Source of the DNA: Thermodesulfobacteriota bacterium | GTDB taxonomy: Bacteria > Desulfobacterota > Thermodesulfobacteria > Thermodesulfobacteriales > Thermodesulfobacteriaceae | Assembly (NCBI GenBank): GCA_030578315.1 | Contig: JAUQQL010000001.1 | Location: forward strand, 23,869-87,868 | DNA: 64,000 bases | Direction of reading: 5' to 3' | In this document: positions 33,204 to 44,038 of the stretch, one piece after another | How positions within the stretch are numbered: position 1 is the stretch's first letter | Layout of the letters: the number at the start of each line of letters is the position of its first letter | Translations under genes and position numbers: made by a program | Notes under the pieces: model-generated | The model's database searches: none | What the model was told of the DNA's origin: nothing | The model's input: the letters and a program-made list of their open reading frames with translations, nothing else

Positions 33204-34595
33204 TTAACTTGGTAAAAATTGATAAATCATATCTAATTTTTCTTCTAAATACTCTTTGTTAGTTTTCAATTTTTCTCCCTTAGAAGTAGCACCTTCTATA
33301 ACCAAATTTTGAAGAAATTTACGACAACGCTCTTTAGCTAACTCTAGGGTTTCACCGTATATTATAGCTAAAGCCAAGTTTGGATCAAACTGAGTGGGAA
33401 TGTTATAAGGTTTATCCTGAGGAACATGAGTTCTTACCGTTAACCACGGTTTTGGGGTCCATTCAAAACGGGTAATGGTTCCACTTAAAGGCTTAAAACC
33501 TTGAGAAACATCCTCAGCAATTATTCTTAATTCAATACTAGTACCTTTAAAAACAATATCTTCTTGAGAATACTCTAACTTTTCTTCTAGAGCTACCCTT
33601 ATTTGTTCTTTAATAAGGTTTATAGAATTTTTATTAACAAAAGAAATTTTTGCTGAAATTTCATTTTCTACCTGAATTCTTGTATTTACTTCCATAAGAT
33701 AGTACTTTCCTTCGGGAGTAACTAACCATTCCCAAGTACCTACACTATAATATCCGGAGTATTTGGCCAATTTTAAAGAATGTTGTACAATTTCTGACTC
33801 TATTTTTTGAAAATCAAGGGGAGATCTCGAATTTAAATCAAATCCAGGAGCTACTTCAATTCTTTTTTGTTTAAAGGGACTTTGAATAGTGCAATTTCTG
33901 GTACCAAAATGAACATACTCTCCTTTTTTACTTCCTAAAATTTGAACTTCAACATGTTGAATAACAGGAAGCTTAACCTCGATCAAAACTCCCTCATCAC
34001 CAAAAAATCTCTTAGCATAAGCTCTAACCTTTCTAAAGACTGGTCGCACTTCTTCTAAGTTTTTTACTTCCTCAATTCCCATTCCTCCTCCACCACTTGC
34101 AGCTTTAATAAATAAGGAGCGATACTCAAATCCTTCATCTTTTAAAAATTCTAACAACTCTTCTGCTTTAAATTCTGCCTCAATTTCGTTATAAATAGGT
34201 TCGGTGGTTCCTGGAATTACAGGAACTTTGAGTTGAGAAGCTAGCTTTTTAAGGTAGATTTTATTTCCTAAATCCCTTATAGATTCCCATGAAGGTCCTA
34301 CAAAAATAAGCGGTCTCTCTCTTTTTTCAACCCTTCTAGCAAATCTATAGTCTTCAGAAAGAAATCCATAACCAGGATGTATAAGGGTGCACTTAGTTTC
34401 ATCAGCTACAGCAAGTAAATCATTTATATCTCTGTAGTCAGAAATTCTGAATTTTTTCTTAGCTAAGCGTACATGAAGAGATTCCTCATCTTCCTTAGTA
34501 TACACCGCTACATAATCTATACCTAACTCTTCACAGGCCTCCATTATTCTTAAAGCTATTTCTCCACGATTAGCAATTAAGAGGCGTTCTTTCAT
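33204..34595 (-). CDS. accC: Biotin carboxylase
   Basis: RLLIANRGEIALRIMEACEELGI, LIHPGYGFLSED, HVEVQILGSKKGEYVHFGTRNCTIQ, LMEVNTRIQVEN. Confidence 0.9.
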   Translation of the reverse strand: MKERLLIANRGEIALRIMEACEELGIDYVAVYTKEDEESLHVRLAKKKFRISDYRDINDLLAVADETKCTLIHPGYGFLSEDYRFARRVEKRERPLIFVGPSWESIRDLGNKIYLKKLASQLKVPVIPGTTEPIYNEIEAEFKAEELLEFLKDEGFEYRSLFIKAASGGGGMGIEEVKNLEEVRPVFRKVRAYAKRFFGDEGVLIEVKLPVIQHVEVQILGSKKGEYVHFGTRNCTIQSPFKQKRIEVAPGFDLNSRSPLDFQKIESEIVQHSLKLAKYSGYYSVGTWEWLVTPEGKYYLMEVNTRIQVENEISAKISFVNKNSINLIKEQIRVALEEKLEYSQEDIVFKGTSIELRIIAEDVSQGFKPLSGTITRFEWTPKPWLTVRTHVPQDKPYNIPTQFDPNLALAIIYGETLELAKERCRKFLQNLVIEGATSKGEKLKTNKEYLEEKLDMIYQFLPS

Positions 34596-34615
34596 AAAAT
34601 ATTTTTTAGAAATAT

Positions 34616-35944
<1,329 letters not shown>

Positions 35945-37024
35945 TCACAATTTTAGGGTTTGAAAAAGATAAGATTTTTGAGGTTGATAAAGGCAAAGAG
36001 GTTCTTCTTCTAAATAATCTCCTGTTAATTCGTAAGCTCTAGCTCTACATCCTCCACAAAATTTGATATATTCGCATATTCCGCATTTTCCCTTATATAA
36101 TTTAAAATTTCGCAAGTTATTAAAAACTGGAGATTTTTCCCAAATTTCTTTAAATTCATTTTTTCTTAAGTCTCCAGCCGTTATCTCTAAGTAGCCACAG
36201 GGCTGAACCTTTCCTACATGGGAGATAAAACAGAAGCCTATTCCAGCTAAACAACCTCTCGTTAAAGCCTCTAAACCGAAAGTTTCCACTTTAACCAAAA
36301 GACCTTCCTCCTTAGCTTTTTCCCTTATTATTCTATAGTAAAAAGGTGCACAGGTAACCTTAAAACTAAGATTAGAACTTTTTCTTTGATGATAAAACCA
36401 GGTTAAAACTTTTTCCAACTTTTCACTGAAATTTTTTTCTTCTCTAAAGTTTTTTCCTCTTCCAACAGGAACTAAAACGAAAATATGATAAGCAGAAGCT
36501 TCAATTTTTTTAGCTAATTCATAAATGTGGGGTAATTCCTCAAGATTTAAAGGTGTAACAGTGGTATTAATTTGGAAAGGAACTCCCACTTCTTTTAAAA
36601 TTTTTATTCCCTTTAAAGCATTTTCAAAAGCTCCTGAAACTCCTCTAAAAGAATCATGACTTTTAGAGCTTGCTCCGTCAAGACTTATGCTTACTCTAGA
36701 TATTCCACTTCTTTTTAACTCTAGAGCAATTTCTTGAGTAAGTAAAGTTCCATTAGTGGCAAGAACTGGATTAAACCCCATAAATTTCGCTTTTTGAATA
36801 ATATCAAAAAGATCATTTCTTAAAAGAGGTTCTCCTCCGGTGAGAATCAAAACCGGTTTAGATACTTCTGCAATTTCTTTTAGTATTCTAAAAATTTCCT
36901 CAGTTTCAAGCTCTCCTTGATAAGGTCCTCTAGAAGCTGAAGCTCTACAATGAATACAATCTAAGTTGCAATTACGAGTAAGTTCAAGAGCAACTAAGCG
37001 AGGAGAAAAATTAGAGTAATTCAT
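35945..37024 (-). CDS. ahbD: Radical SAM/SPASM heme synthase AhbD-like (alternative heme b pathway)
   Basis: LELTRNCNLDCIHCRASA; TRGCLAGIGFCFISHVGKVQPCGYLEITAGDLRKNEFKEIWEKS; GKCGICEYIKFCGGCRARAYELTGDYLEEEPLC. Confidence 0.85.
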   Translation of the reverse strand: MNYSNFSPRLVALELTRNCNLDCIHCRASASRGPYQGELETEEIFRILKEIAEVSKPVLILTGGEPLLRNDLFDIIQKAKFMGFNPVLATNGTLLTQEIALELKRSGISRVSISLDGASSKSHDSFRGVSGAFENALKGIKILKEVGVPFQINTTVTPLNLEELPHIYELAKKIEASAYHIFVLVPVGRGKNFREEKNFSEKLEKVLTWFYHQRKSSNLSFKVTCAPFYYRIIREKAKEEGLLVKVETFGLEALTRGCLAGIGFCFISHVGKVQPCGYLEITAGDLRKNEFKEIWEKSPVFNNLRNFKLYKGKCGICEYIKFCGGCRARAYELTGDYLEEEPLCLYQPQKSYLFQTLKL

Positions 37025-37793
37025 TTTCAGGAAATTTCTTTACATAGTTTCTTAAAATTCCAATTCCTTCTATTTTTACTTCTACTACATCGCCGTCTTT
37101 AAGAGGTCCAACCCCTGGAGGAGTCCCCGTAGCTATAATGTCTCCAGGATAAAGAGTCATAATATTAGCTATAAATTTTATTAGATCAAAAGGATTAAAA
37201 ATAAGTTCAGAAGTTGAAGAACTTTGTTTTAGTTTCCCATTTACATAAGTCTCTATTTTAAGATTTAAAGGATCAAGTTTAGTTTCTATAAAAGGACCTA
37301 AAGGAGCGAAAGTGTCAAAACTTTTACTTCTGCTCCACTGAGAATCTCTTATTTGTAAATCACGAGCAGTTACATCATTAAAACAAGTATAACCCAAAAT
37401 AGCCTCTTCAATTTCTTTATAAAATCGAGGACGATAAAGTTTTTTACCTATTACTATAGCTAATTCTCCTTCATAATGCACTTCTTTACTTTCGGGGGGA
37501 AGATAAATGGTTTCTTCAGGTCCTATTACTGCCGAAGGAGGTTTTAGAAAAAAAATAGGTTCTTTAGGTAAAGGCAATCCAAGTTCTTTTGCATGGTCTT
37601 TATAATTTAATCCTACAGCTATAATTTTAGTAGGTAAAACAGGGGGTAAAACTTTTAGATTTTTAAGTTCATGCACCTTATTAAAAGAATAAACCCTATC
37701 TGAAAAACAGGTTTCTGGAATTTCAATTACTTCCGAATCTATAACTATTCCAAAAAAAAACCTCTCTCCTTTCTGAAATCTTCCTATTTTCAT
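37011..37793 (-). CDS. Fumarylacetoacetate hydrolase family protein
   Basis: KIIAVGLNYKDHAKELG, HYEGELAIVIGKKL, GYTCFNDVTARDLQ, PGDIIATGTPPGVG. Confidence 0.92.
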   Translation of the reverse strand: MKIGRFQKGERFFFGIVIDSEVIEIPETCFSDRVYSFNKVHELKNLKVLPPVLPTKIIAVGLNYKDHAKELGLPLPKEPIFFLKPPSAVIGPEETIYLPPESKEVHYEGELAIVIGKKLYRPRFYKEIEEAILGYTCFNDVTARDLQIRDSQWSRSKSFDTFAPLGPFIETKLDPLNLKIETYVNGKLKQSSSTSELIFNPFDLIKFIANIMTLYPGDIIATGTPPGVGPLKDGDVVEVKIEGIGILRNYVKKFPENELL

Positions 37794-37824
37794 AATGTTT
37801 AAATTTTAGACCACTATAGAAATA

Positions 37825-38739
37825 TTACAATCCAGTTTCTCTTAATTTTTTAATTAGTTCTTTTTGTTCTGAAGTAAGATAAGAAGGCATTTGAGGAAGA
37901 AGAACTACATAAAGGTCGCCTCTTTTTTCTCCTTCTAAGGGAAGTCCTAAATTTCTTAATTTGAGTTTAGCTCCTGGTTTGGTCATAGGAGGAACTTTAG
38001 CTTTTATTTTTTTTCCTTCCAAAGTAGTAAGTTCTATTTCATCTCCCAAGAAGAAACTGGTTAAAGGAATTTCTTTTTCTAAGATCAGATTTCCGTTTTC
38101 TACCCTGTAGTTAGCAGAAGGAACAAACTTAATCTTAAATAAATAAGTTTTAAGAGTTGAACCTACCTTTTTATTTATTCTTAGAACTTGGCCTTCTTTT
38201 ACTCCAGGAGGAATTTTTATTTTTATCCGCTCAAAAGTGCCAGGTAAATAAACTTCCTTTTCTCCTCCTTTTATTATTTCTTCTAAAGTAAGAGGAAGTT
38301 CTGTCTGAATAGTTTCTTGATAAGTTTCAAATGGAGAACTTTCTTCTTCAAAAGGACTTCTAAATAAGTTACTAAAAATTTCACTCAAGTCAAATAAAAA
38401 AGCTTTTCCTCCTTTTTTGTTTCTTTTACTGAAAAAAGTTCCTAGATCTATACCCAAATCTTTAAATACACTTTCAAAATCGAATCCTCTAAAAATATCT
38501 TCAGTAGTGTATCTTCTTTCAAATTCTGTTGAGCCATACATGTCGTAAAGTCTTCTTTTTTCCGGGTCAGAAAGAACTGCATAAGCTTCGTTTATTTCCT
38601 TAAATTTTTCTTCAGCTTCTTTACTTCCTTTATTTCTGTCAGGATGATACTTCATAGCCAATCTTCTATAGGCTCTTTTAATTTCTTCTTGGGTTGCATC
38701 TTTTGAAACTCCTAAAATTTTATAATAGTCCTTAGCCAT
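37825..38739 (-). CDS. DnaJ/CbpA-type co-chaperone (no zinc-finger)
   Basis: [65 protein letters not shown]-terminal DnaJ_C. Confidence 0.93.
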   Translation of the reverse strand: MAKDYYKILGVSKDATQEEIKRAYRRLAMKYHPDRNKGSKEAEEKFKEINEAYAVLSDPEKRRLYDMYGSTEFERRYTTEDIFRGFDFESVFKDLGIDLGTFFSKRNKKGGKAFLFDLSEIFSNLFRSPFEEESSPFETYQETIQTELPLTLEEIIKGGEKEVYLPGTFERIKIKIPPGVKEGQVLRINKKVGSTLKTYLFKIKFVPSANYRVENGNLILEKEIPLTSFFLGDEIELTTLEGKKIKAKVPPMTKPGAKLKLRNLGLPLEGEKRGDLYVVLLPQMPSYLTSEQKELIKKLRETGL

Positions 38740-38997
38740 AAAAGGCCTCACCTCTTATAAAATCTAAATTTCAATTAAAAAATAAACTCTTAGTTGAAAA
38801 AATCAAGAAATTAAGGATTTAAAGATTGAGAAATTTTGACTCAATTTAAGAAATAAATCCACACTTTTTTTTTATGCTATTTTTAAGTTTAAAGTATTAT
38901 TAACGTAATTACAGATACTTAAAAATAAAACATTTGGGCATAGTTTTTGTATAAAATTTCTTGGGAAATTTGGAAAAAACAAAAAAGGAGGGAGGTT

Positions 38998-40764
38998 ATG
39001 CATCATTTAGACCCTACTAAGATGAAAGATTGGGAAATTGCATACGAAGCAGAAAAAACTATGAAAACTGTTTATCAGTTAGGAGAAGAATTGGGTTTAA
39101 CTAAAGAAGAACTTTTACCTTATGGTCATTATGTAGCCAAAGTAGATTATAAAAAAGTTTTAGAAAGGTTAAAAGACCGTCCTAATGGAAAGTATATAGA
39201 TGTAACAGCTATTACTCCTACTCCTTTAGGTGAGGGTAAAACTACGACTTTAGTAGGTTTAGTTGAAGGTTTAGGTAAAAGAGGAAAGAATGTTATTGGA
39301 ACCATAAGGCAGCCATCAGGTGGTCCTACTTTTAATATTAAAGGTAGTGCTGCTGGTGGTGGTTTGGCTCAAGTTATTCCTTTAGATAAGTTTTCTTTGG
39401 GACTAACTGGAGATATTAATGCAGTTATGAATGCCCACAATTTAGCTATGGTTGCTTTAACTGCTAGAATGCAGCATGAGGCTAATTATGATGATGAAAC
39501 TTTAGCTAAAAAAGGTTTAAGAAGACTTAATATTGACCCAAAAAGAGTTGAAATGGGATGGGTAATTGATTTTTGTGCTCAGGCTTTAAGACACATTGTT
39601 ATTGGATTAGGTGGTAAAAATGATGGATATCCTATGGAGAGCAAGTTTTACATTGCTGTAGCTTCTGAGGTAATGGCTATTTTAGCAGTAGCAAGAGACT
39701 TGAAGGATTTAAGAGAGCGAATTGGTAAAATTGTGGTAGCTTTTGATAAGTTTGGTAATCCTATCACCACTGAAGATTTAGAAGTAGCTGGTGCTATGAC
39801 AGCTTGGTTAGTAGATGCTATTAATCCTAATCTCATGCAAACTATAGAAGGCCAACCTGTATTTGTGCATGCTGGTCCTTTTGCTAACATTGCTGTAGGA
39901 CAGTCTTCTATTATTGCAGACTATGTAGCTTTAAAGCTTGGAGACTATGTAGTTACAGAATCCGGATTTGCTGCTGATATTGGATTTGAGAAATTTTGGA
40001 ATATTAAGTGTAGGCTTTCTGGTTTAGTTCCCAATGTAGTAGTAGTGGTAGCTACCATTAGAGCTCTTAAATGTCATGGAGGAGCACCTATTCCTAGACC
40101 TGGTCAACCTATTCCTAAGGAATACTTAGAGGAAAGACTTGACTGGGTAGAAAAAGGATGTGAAAACCTTCTTCACTGTGTAAATATTGTTAAGAAAAGT
40201 GGTGCAATTCCTGTAGTTTGTATTAATAAATTTTATGCAGATACTGAAAACGAAGTGAAATTAGTAAGGAAAATTTGCGAAGAGGCAGGGGTAAGAGTAG
40301 CTTATTCAGACCACTGGTTAAAAGGTGGAGAAGGTGCCTTAGAGCTTGCTGATGCAGTAATTGATGCTTGTGAAGAGAAAGTTGATTTTAAGTTTCTTTA
40401 TGAACTTGATGAACCTATTAAGACTAGAATTGAAAAGATTGCTAAGGAAGTTTATGGAGCAGATGGAGTAATTTATCTTCCTGCTGCAGAAGAAAAGATT
40501 AAAATGATTGAAGCGGACCCAGAGCTTAGGAAAAATCCTATTTGTATGGTAAAAACGCACCTTTCTCTCTCTGATGATCCAACTAAAAAAGGTGTTCCTA
40601 AAGGGTGGACCTTAAGAGTAAGAGATGTGCTTATTTTTAGAGGTTCTGGTTTTACAGTTCCGGTAGCAGGAGATATCAGTCTTATGCCTGGAACAGCTTC
40701 AGACCCAGCTTATAGAAGAATTGATGTGGATGTAGAAACTGGAAGGGTAAAGGGCTTGTTCTAA
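38998..40764 (+). CDS. fhs: Formate--tetrahydrofolate ligase
   Basis: [67 protein letters not shown] 38998 with SD aggaggga preferred. Confidence 0.97.
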   Translation: MHHLDPTKMKDWEIAYEAEKTMKTVYQLGEELGLTKEELLPYGHYVAKVDYKKVLERLKDRPNGKYIDVTAITPTPLGEGKTTTLVGLVEGLGKRGKNVIGTIRQPSGGPTFNIKGSAAGGGLAQVIPLDKFSLGLTGDINAVMNAHNLAMVALTARMQHEANYDDETLAKKGLRRLNIDPKRVEMGWVIDFCAQALRHIVIGLGGKNDGYPMESKFYIAVASEVMAILAVARDLKDLRERIGKIVVAFDKFGNPITTEDLEVAGAMTAWLVDAINPNLMQTIEGQPVFVHAGPFANIAVGQSSIIADYVALKLGDYVVTESGFAADIGFEKFWNIKCRLSGLVPNVVVVVATIRALKCHGGAPIPRPGQPIPKEYLEERLDWVEKGCENLLHCVNIVKKSGAIPVVCINKFYADTENEVKLVRKICEEAGVRVAYSDHWLKGGEGALELADAVIDACEEKVDFKFLYELDEPIKTRIEKIAKEVYGADGVIYLPAAEEKIKMIEADPELRKNPICMVKTHLSLSDDPTKKGVPKGWTLRVRDVLIFRGSGFTVPVAGDISLMPGTASDPAYRRIDVDVETGRVKGLF

Positions 40765-40787
40765 GTTCTAAGAACAAAAAAGAGTTA

Positions 40788-40820
40788 AAAGCCCCTCCTT
40801 TTAAAGGGAGGGGTTTTTAA
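40788..40820 (+). terminator. Rho-independent terminator between fhs and folD
   Basis: CCCCTCC(40792-40798)...GGAGGGG(40807-40813) followed by TTTTT. Confidence 0.85.
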
Positions 40821-40877
40821 TTTAAAATTTAAAGTTAAATTAAAAAATTGTGAAAATTTAAAAAGGGGGTTTAAAAG

Positions 40878-41780
40878 ATGTCAGCTAAAATAATAGATGG
40901 TGTAGCGATTGCTAAAGAAATTAGAGAAGGAATTAAAAAAGAGGTACAGGAATTAAAAGAAAAACATGGTATTACTCCCGGGTTAGTTACCATTTTAGTA
41001 GGAGAAAATCCTGCTTCGGTTTCTTATGTTACAGCTAAACAGAAGACTGCACATGAACTTGGATTTTATTCTGTTCAAGAAAATTTACCTGAAAATGTTT
41101 CTGAAGATGAACTTTTGAAATTGATTGAAAAGTATAATAATGACCCTAAAATTCACGGAATTTTGGTTCAACTTCCTCTTCCTAAACACATTGACGAAAA
41201 CAAGGTCATTTTTGCTATAGATCCTAAGAAAGATGTAGATGGATTTCATCCTGTTAATGTAGGTAAAATGGTTATAGGTCTTCCTTGCTTTTTACCTTGC
41301 ACTCCTCACGGAATTTTAGTGCTTTTAGATAAAGCTGGTTGCCAAGTAGATGGTGCTGAGGTAGTGGTAATTGGAAGAAGTAATATAGTAGGAAAACCTG
41401 TAGCCAATTTACTTTTGCAGAAAAGAAAACCGGTAGGAAATGCTACAGTTACAATTTGTCACACTGGAACAAAAGATATTGCTTTTCATACTAAGAGAGC
41501 AGACATTTTAATTGTAGCTGCTGGGAGACCCAAAGTAGTTACTGCGGACATGGTAAAACCTGGAGTAGTAGTAATTGATGTAGGAGTAAATAGAATCGGA
41601 ACTACTCCTGAAGGAAAGCCTAAACTTTGTGGAGATGTAGACTTTGATAGTGTTAAAGAAGTAGCTTCTGCTATTACTCCTGTTCCAGGTGGAGTAGGAC
41701 CAATGACTATAACTATGCTTATGAAAAACACTTTAGAATCTGCTAAAATGTGGGCGGGGCTTCCCTCAGAAGTTGCTTAA
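40878..41780 (+). CDS. folD: Methylene-THF dehydrogenase/methenyl-THF cyclohydrolase
   Basis: [80 protein letters not shown]. Confidence 0.96.
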   Translation: MSAKIIDGVAIAKEIREGIKKEVQELKEKHGITPGLVTILVGENPASVSYVTAKQKTAHELGFYSVQENLPENVSEDELLKLIEKYNNDPKIHGILVQLPLPKHIDENKVIFAIDPKKDVDGFHPVNVGKMVIGLPCFLPCTPHGILVLLDKAGCQVDGAEVVVIGRSNIVGKPVANLLLQKRKPVGNATVTICHTGTKDIAFHTKRADILIVAAGRPKVVTADMVKPGVVVIDVGVNRIGTTPEGKPKLCGDVDFDSVKEVASAITPVPGGVGPMTITMLMKNTLESAKMWAGLPSEVA

Positions 41781-41885
41781 AAATTTTTTATTATTTTAGA
41801 AAAATTTTTAGTAAGTATTGAATTTTATTTTTTTTGAATAATAGTAATTATTAAGAAAAAAAATTTTTAAAAGGGGGTAGAGGAT

Positions 41886-43925
41886 ATGATAGATCGTGAA
41901 GCAAGATTTGGTAGGGGGAAGCTCCCTATTCAAAGTAAAACTGCTGAAGAGCTTTATCAGTATATTCCGGAAGAAGTATTTATAGCTCCTAAAAGAGTAG
42001 TTAGAAGAGGTACTACTCCTTGTGCTTTTGGTAAAGGAGGTTCCTGTTGCAAGGTTTGTAATATGGGACCTTGTCAGGTGGTAGAGGGGATTGAAGAATT
42101 AAGAGGTATTTGTGGAGCAACTGCTGCAACGGTAGTAGCTCGTAACTTTGCCAGAATGGTTGCTGCTGGAACTTCTGCTCACTCTGACCACGGAAGACAT
42201 ACTGCTCATACTTTTTATGAAGCTGTTCATGGAGAAGCACCTTTTAAGGTAAAAGATAGTAGAAAATTGAGGATTGTAGCTCAAGCTTTTGGGGTAGATT
42301 TAAATCTTCCTGAAGATGAAATGGCAAAGAGAGTGGCAGAAGAAGCTGTAAAAGCTTTTGGTCAACAGGAGGGAGAGTTAAAATTTGCTTTAAGGGCACC
42401 TCAGCCACTTATTGAAAAGTGGAGAAGATACGGAGTTATGCCTAGAGGGGTTGACAGAGAAGTTGTTGAAACTCTTCACAGAACTAGTGTAGGAGTTGAC
42501 CAAGATTATAGAAATATTCTTCTAGGAGCTGCTCGTTGTTCTTTAGCAGATGGATGGGGAGGTTCAATGATTGCAACTGAACTTCAAGATGTAATGCTCG
42601 GAACTCCTGTTCCTGTAAGAACTAAGGTAAATATTGGACTAGCTACTATTAAAAAAGATCATGTAAATGTAGTAGTTCATGGACATGATCCTATTTTAGC
42701 AGAGGCTTTAGCTGTTTCAGCTAGTGACCCTGAAATTGTAGCGGAAGCTAAAAAGGTTGGAGCTAAGGGAGTAAATTTAGCTGGTATTTGTTGTACGGGA
42801 AACGAAGTTTTGATGAGATATGGTATTCCAGTTGCTGGAAGTTTTATGCAACAAGAAGCAGCTATTGGAACTGGAGCTATTGAAGCTATAGTGGTAGATG
42901 TGCAGTGCATTATGATGAACATTGTGGAGGTAGCTAAACATTTTCATACCTTGGTAATTACGACAAGTCCTATAGCAAAGATGCCTGGAGCTCATCATAT
43001 AGAATTTGAGTCAACAAGGGCATTAGAGATTGCTAAAGAGATTTTAAAAATGGCGATTTCTCGTTATCCTTTGAGAGATAATAGTAAAGTTAGAATTCCG
43101 GAACATAGTGTAGATGTAGTGGTAGGATTTAGTCATGAAACCATAATGTATATACTTGGTGGGAGATTTAGGGCTTCCTATAAGCCTTTAAATGAAAATG
43201 TGATTAATGGAAGAATTTTAGGAGTTGCTGCTATAGTTGGGTGTGATAACTACCGAGTTGCGGAACCTATTTCTATTGAAATAGCTAAGGAGCTTATTGC
43301 TAATAATGTTCTTATTTTAGCTACGGGTTGTGCAGCAGTAAGACTTGGAACAGCTGGACTTTTAAGACCTGAAGCTGCAGAACTTGCTGGTCCAGGACTA
43401 AGGGAGGTATTGGAAGCTGTGGGATGTCCACCAGTTCTTCATATGGGGTCTTGTGTAGATAATTCAAGAATTCTTTTAGCTGCCACTGAGGTTGTTAGAA
43501 CTGGAGGTCTTGGGGAAGACATTTATCAGATTCCTGCTGTAGGATCTGCTCCTGAGTGGATGAGTGAAAAGGCTATTGCTATTGGAATGTATTTTGTGAC
43601 AAGCGGTGTTCAAGTAGTTTTTGGTCCTACATTTCCTACTCTTAATAGTAAAGAAGTTTGTGACTTTTTATTTAATGAGATTGAAACTTATTTTGGAGGA
43701 AACTGGAGAGTTGCTAGGACAGCTAATGAATTTGTAAATATTATGATAGACAGAATTAATTTTGGTAGGAGAAATCTTGGAATTGATAAGCCTAAACCAA
43801 GAATTCTTTACGATATGGCTATGAGAAGAGCTTTAGCTGCTCCAAAAGTGGAAACTCCTCAACATCTTGTGGGTTATTATGGACCTATATCTTTAAAAGG
43901 TAGTGTGGAAGAGAAGAAGGCTTAA
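41886..43925 (+). CDS. acsA: Carbon monoxide dehydrogenase catalytic subunit (CooS/AcsA)
   Basis: CAFGKGGSCCKVCNMGPCQV, GICGATAATVVARNFARMVAAGTSAHSDHGRH, NLAGICCTGNEVLMR, ATGCAAVRLGTAGLL, GSCVDNSRI. Confidence 0.96.
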   Translation: MIDREARFGRGKLPIQSKTAEELYQYIPEEVFIAPKRVVRRGTTPCAFGKGGSCCKVCNMGPCQVVEGIEELRGICGATAATVVARNFARMVAAGTSAHSDHGRHTAHTFYEAVHGEAPFKVKDSRKLRIVAQAFGVDLNLPEDEMAKRVAEEAVKAFGQQEGELKFALRAPQPLIEKWRRYGVMPRGVDREVVETLHRTSVGVDQDYRNILLGAARCSLADGWGGSMIATELQDVMLGTPVPVRTKVNIGLATIKKDHVNVVVHGHDPILAEALAVSASDPEIVAEAKKVGAKGVNLAGICCTGNEVLMRYGIPVAGSFMQQEAAIGTGAIEAIVVDVQCIMMNIVEVAKHFHTLVITTSPIAKMPGAHHIEFESTRALEIAKEILKMAISRYPLRDNSKVRIPEHSVDVVVGFSHETIMYILGGRFRASYKPLNENVINGRILGVAAIVGCDNYRVAEPISIEIAKELIANNVLILATGCAAVRLGTAGLLRPEAAELAGPGLREVLEAVGCPPVLHMGSCVDNSRILLAATEVVRTGGLGEDIYQIPAVGSAPEWMSEKAIAIGMYFVTSGVQVVFGPTFPTLNSKEVCDFLFNEIETYFGGNWRVARTANEFVNIMIDRINFGRRNLGIDKPKPRILYDMAMRRALAAPKVETPQHLVGYYGPISLKGSVEEKKA

Positions 43926-43941
43926 TTTGAGTGATTAATAA

Positions 43942-43976
43942 AAGAGGTCAGGAGAGAAAAATTCTCTTGACCTCTT
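43942..43976 (+). terminator. Long hairpin between acsA and hdrA (terminator or processing/stability element)
   Basis: AAGAGGTCA(43942-43950)/TGACCTCTT(43968-43976) extended inward by 6 mostly paired positions with AAAAA loop; no clean U tract after. Confidence 0.6.
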
Positions 43977-44038
43977 AAGATTGTTATTATATACTTTTTA
44001 AAAAAGTATTTAAAAAAGTTTGAAGGGGGATGAAAAAA

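Noticed and set aside
38930-38956. Possible sigma-54 or -35/-10 promoter (ATTTGGGCATAGTTTTTGTATAAAA) before fhs
   Set aside because: Spacing and -12/-35 elements do not fit consensus well enough to claim
42013-42998. Several minus-strand ORFs within acsA (42013-42240, 42099-42284, 42677-42922, 42777-42998)
   Set aside because: Antisense shadows of a conserved CODH gene
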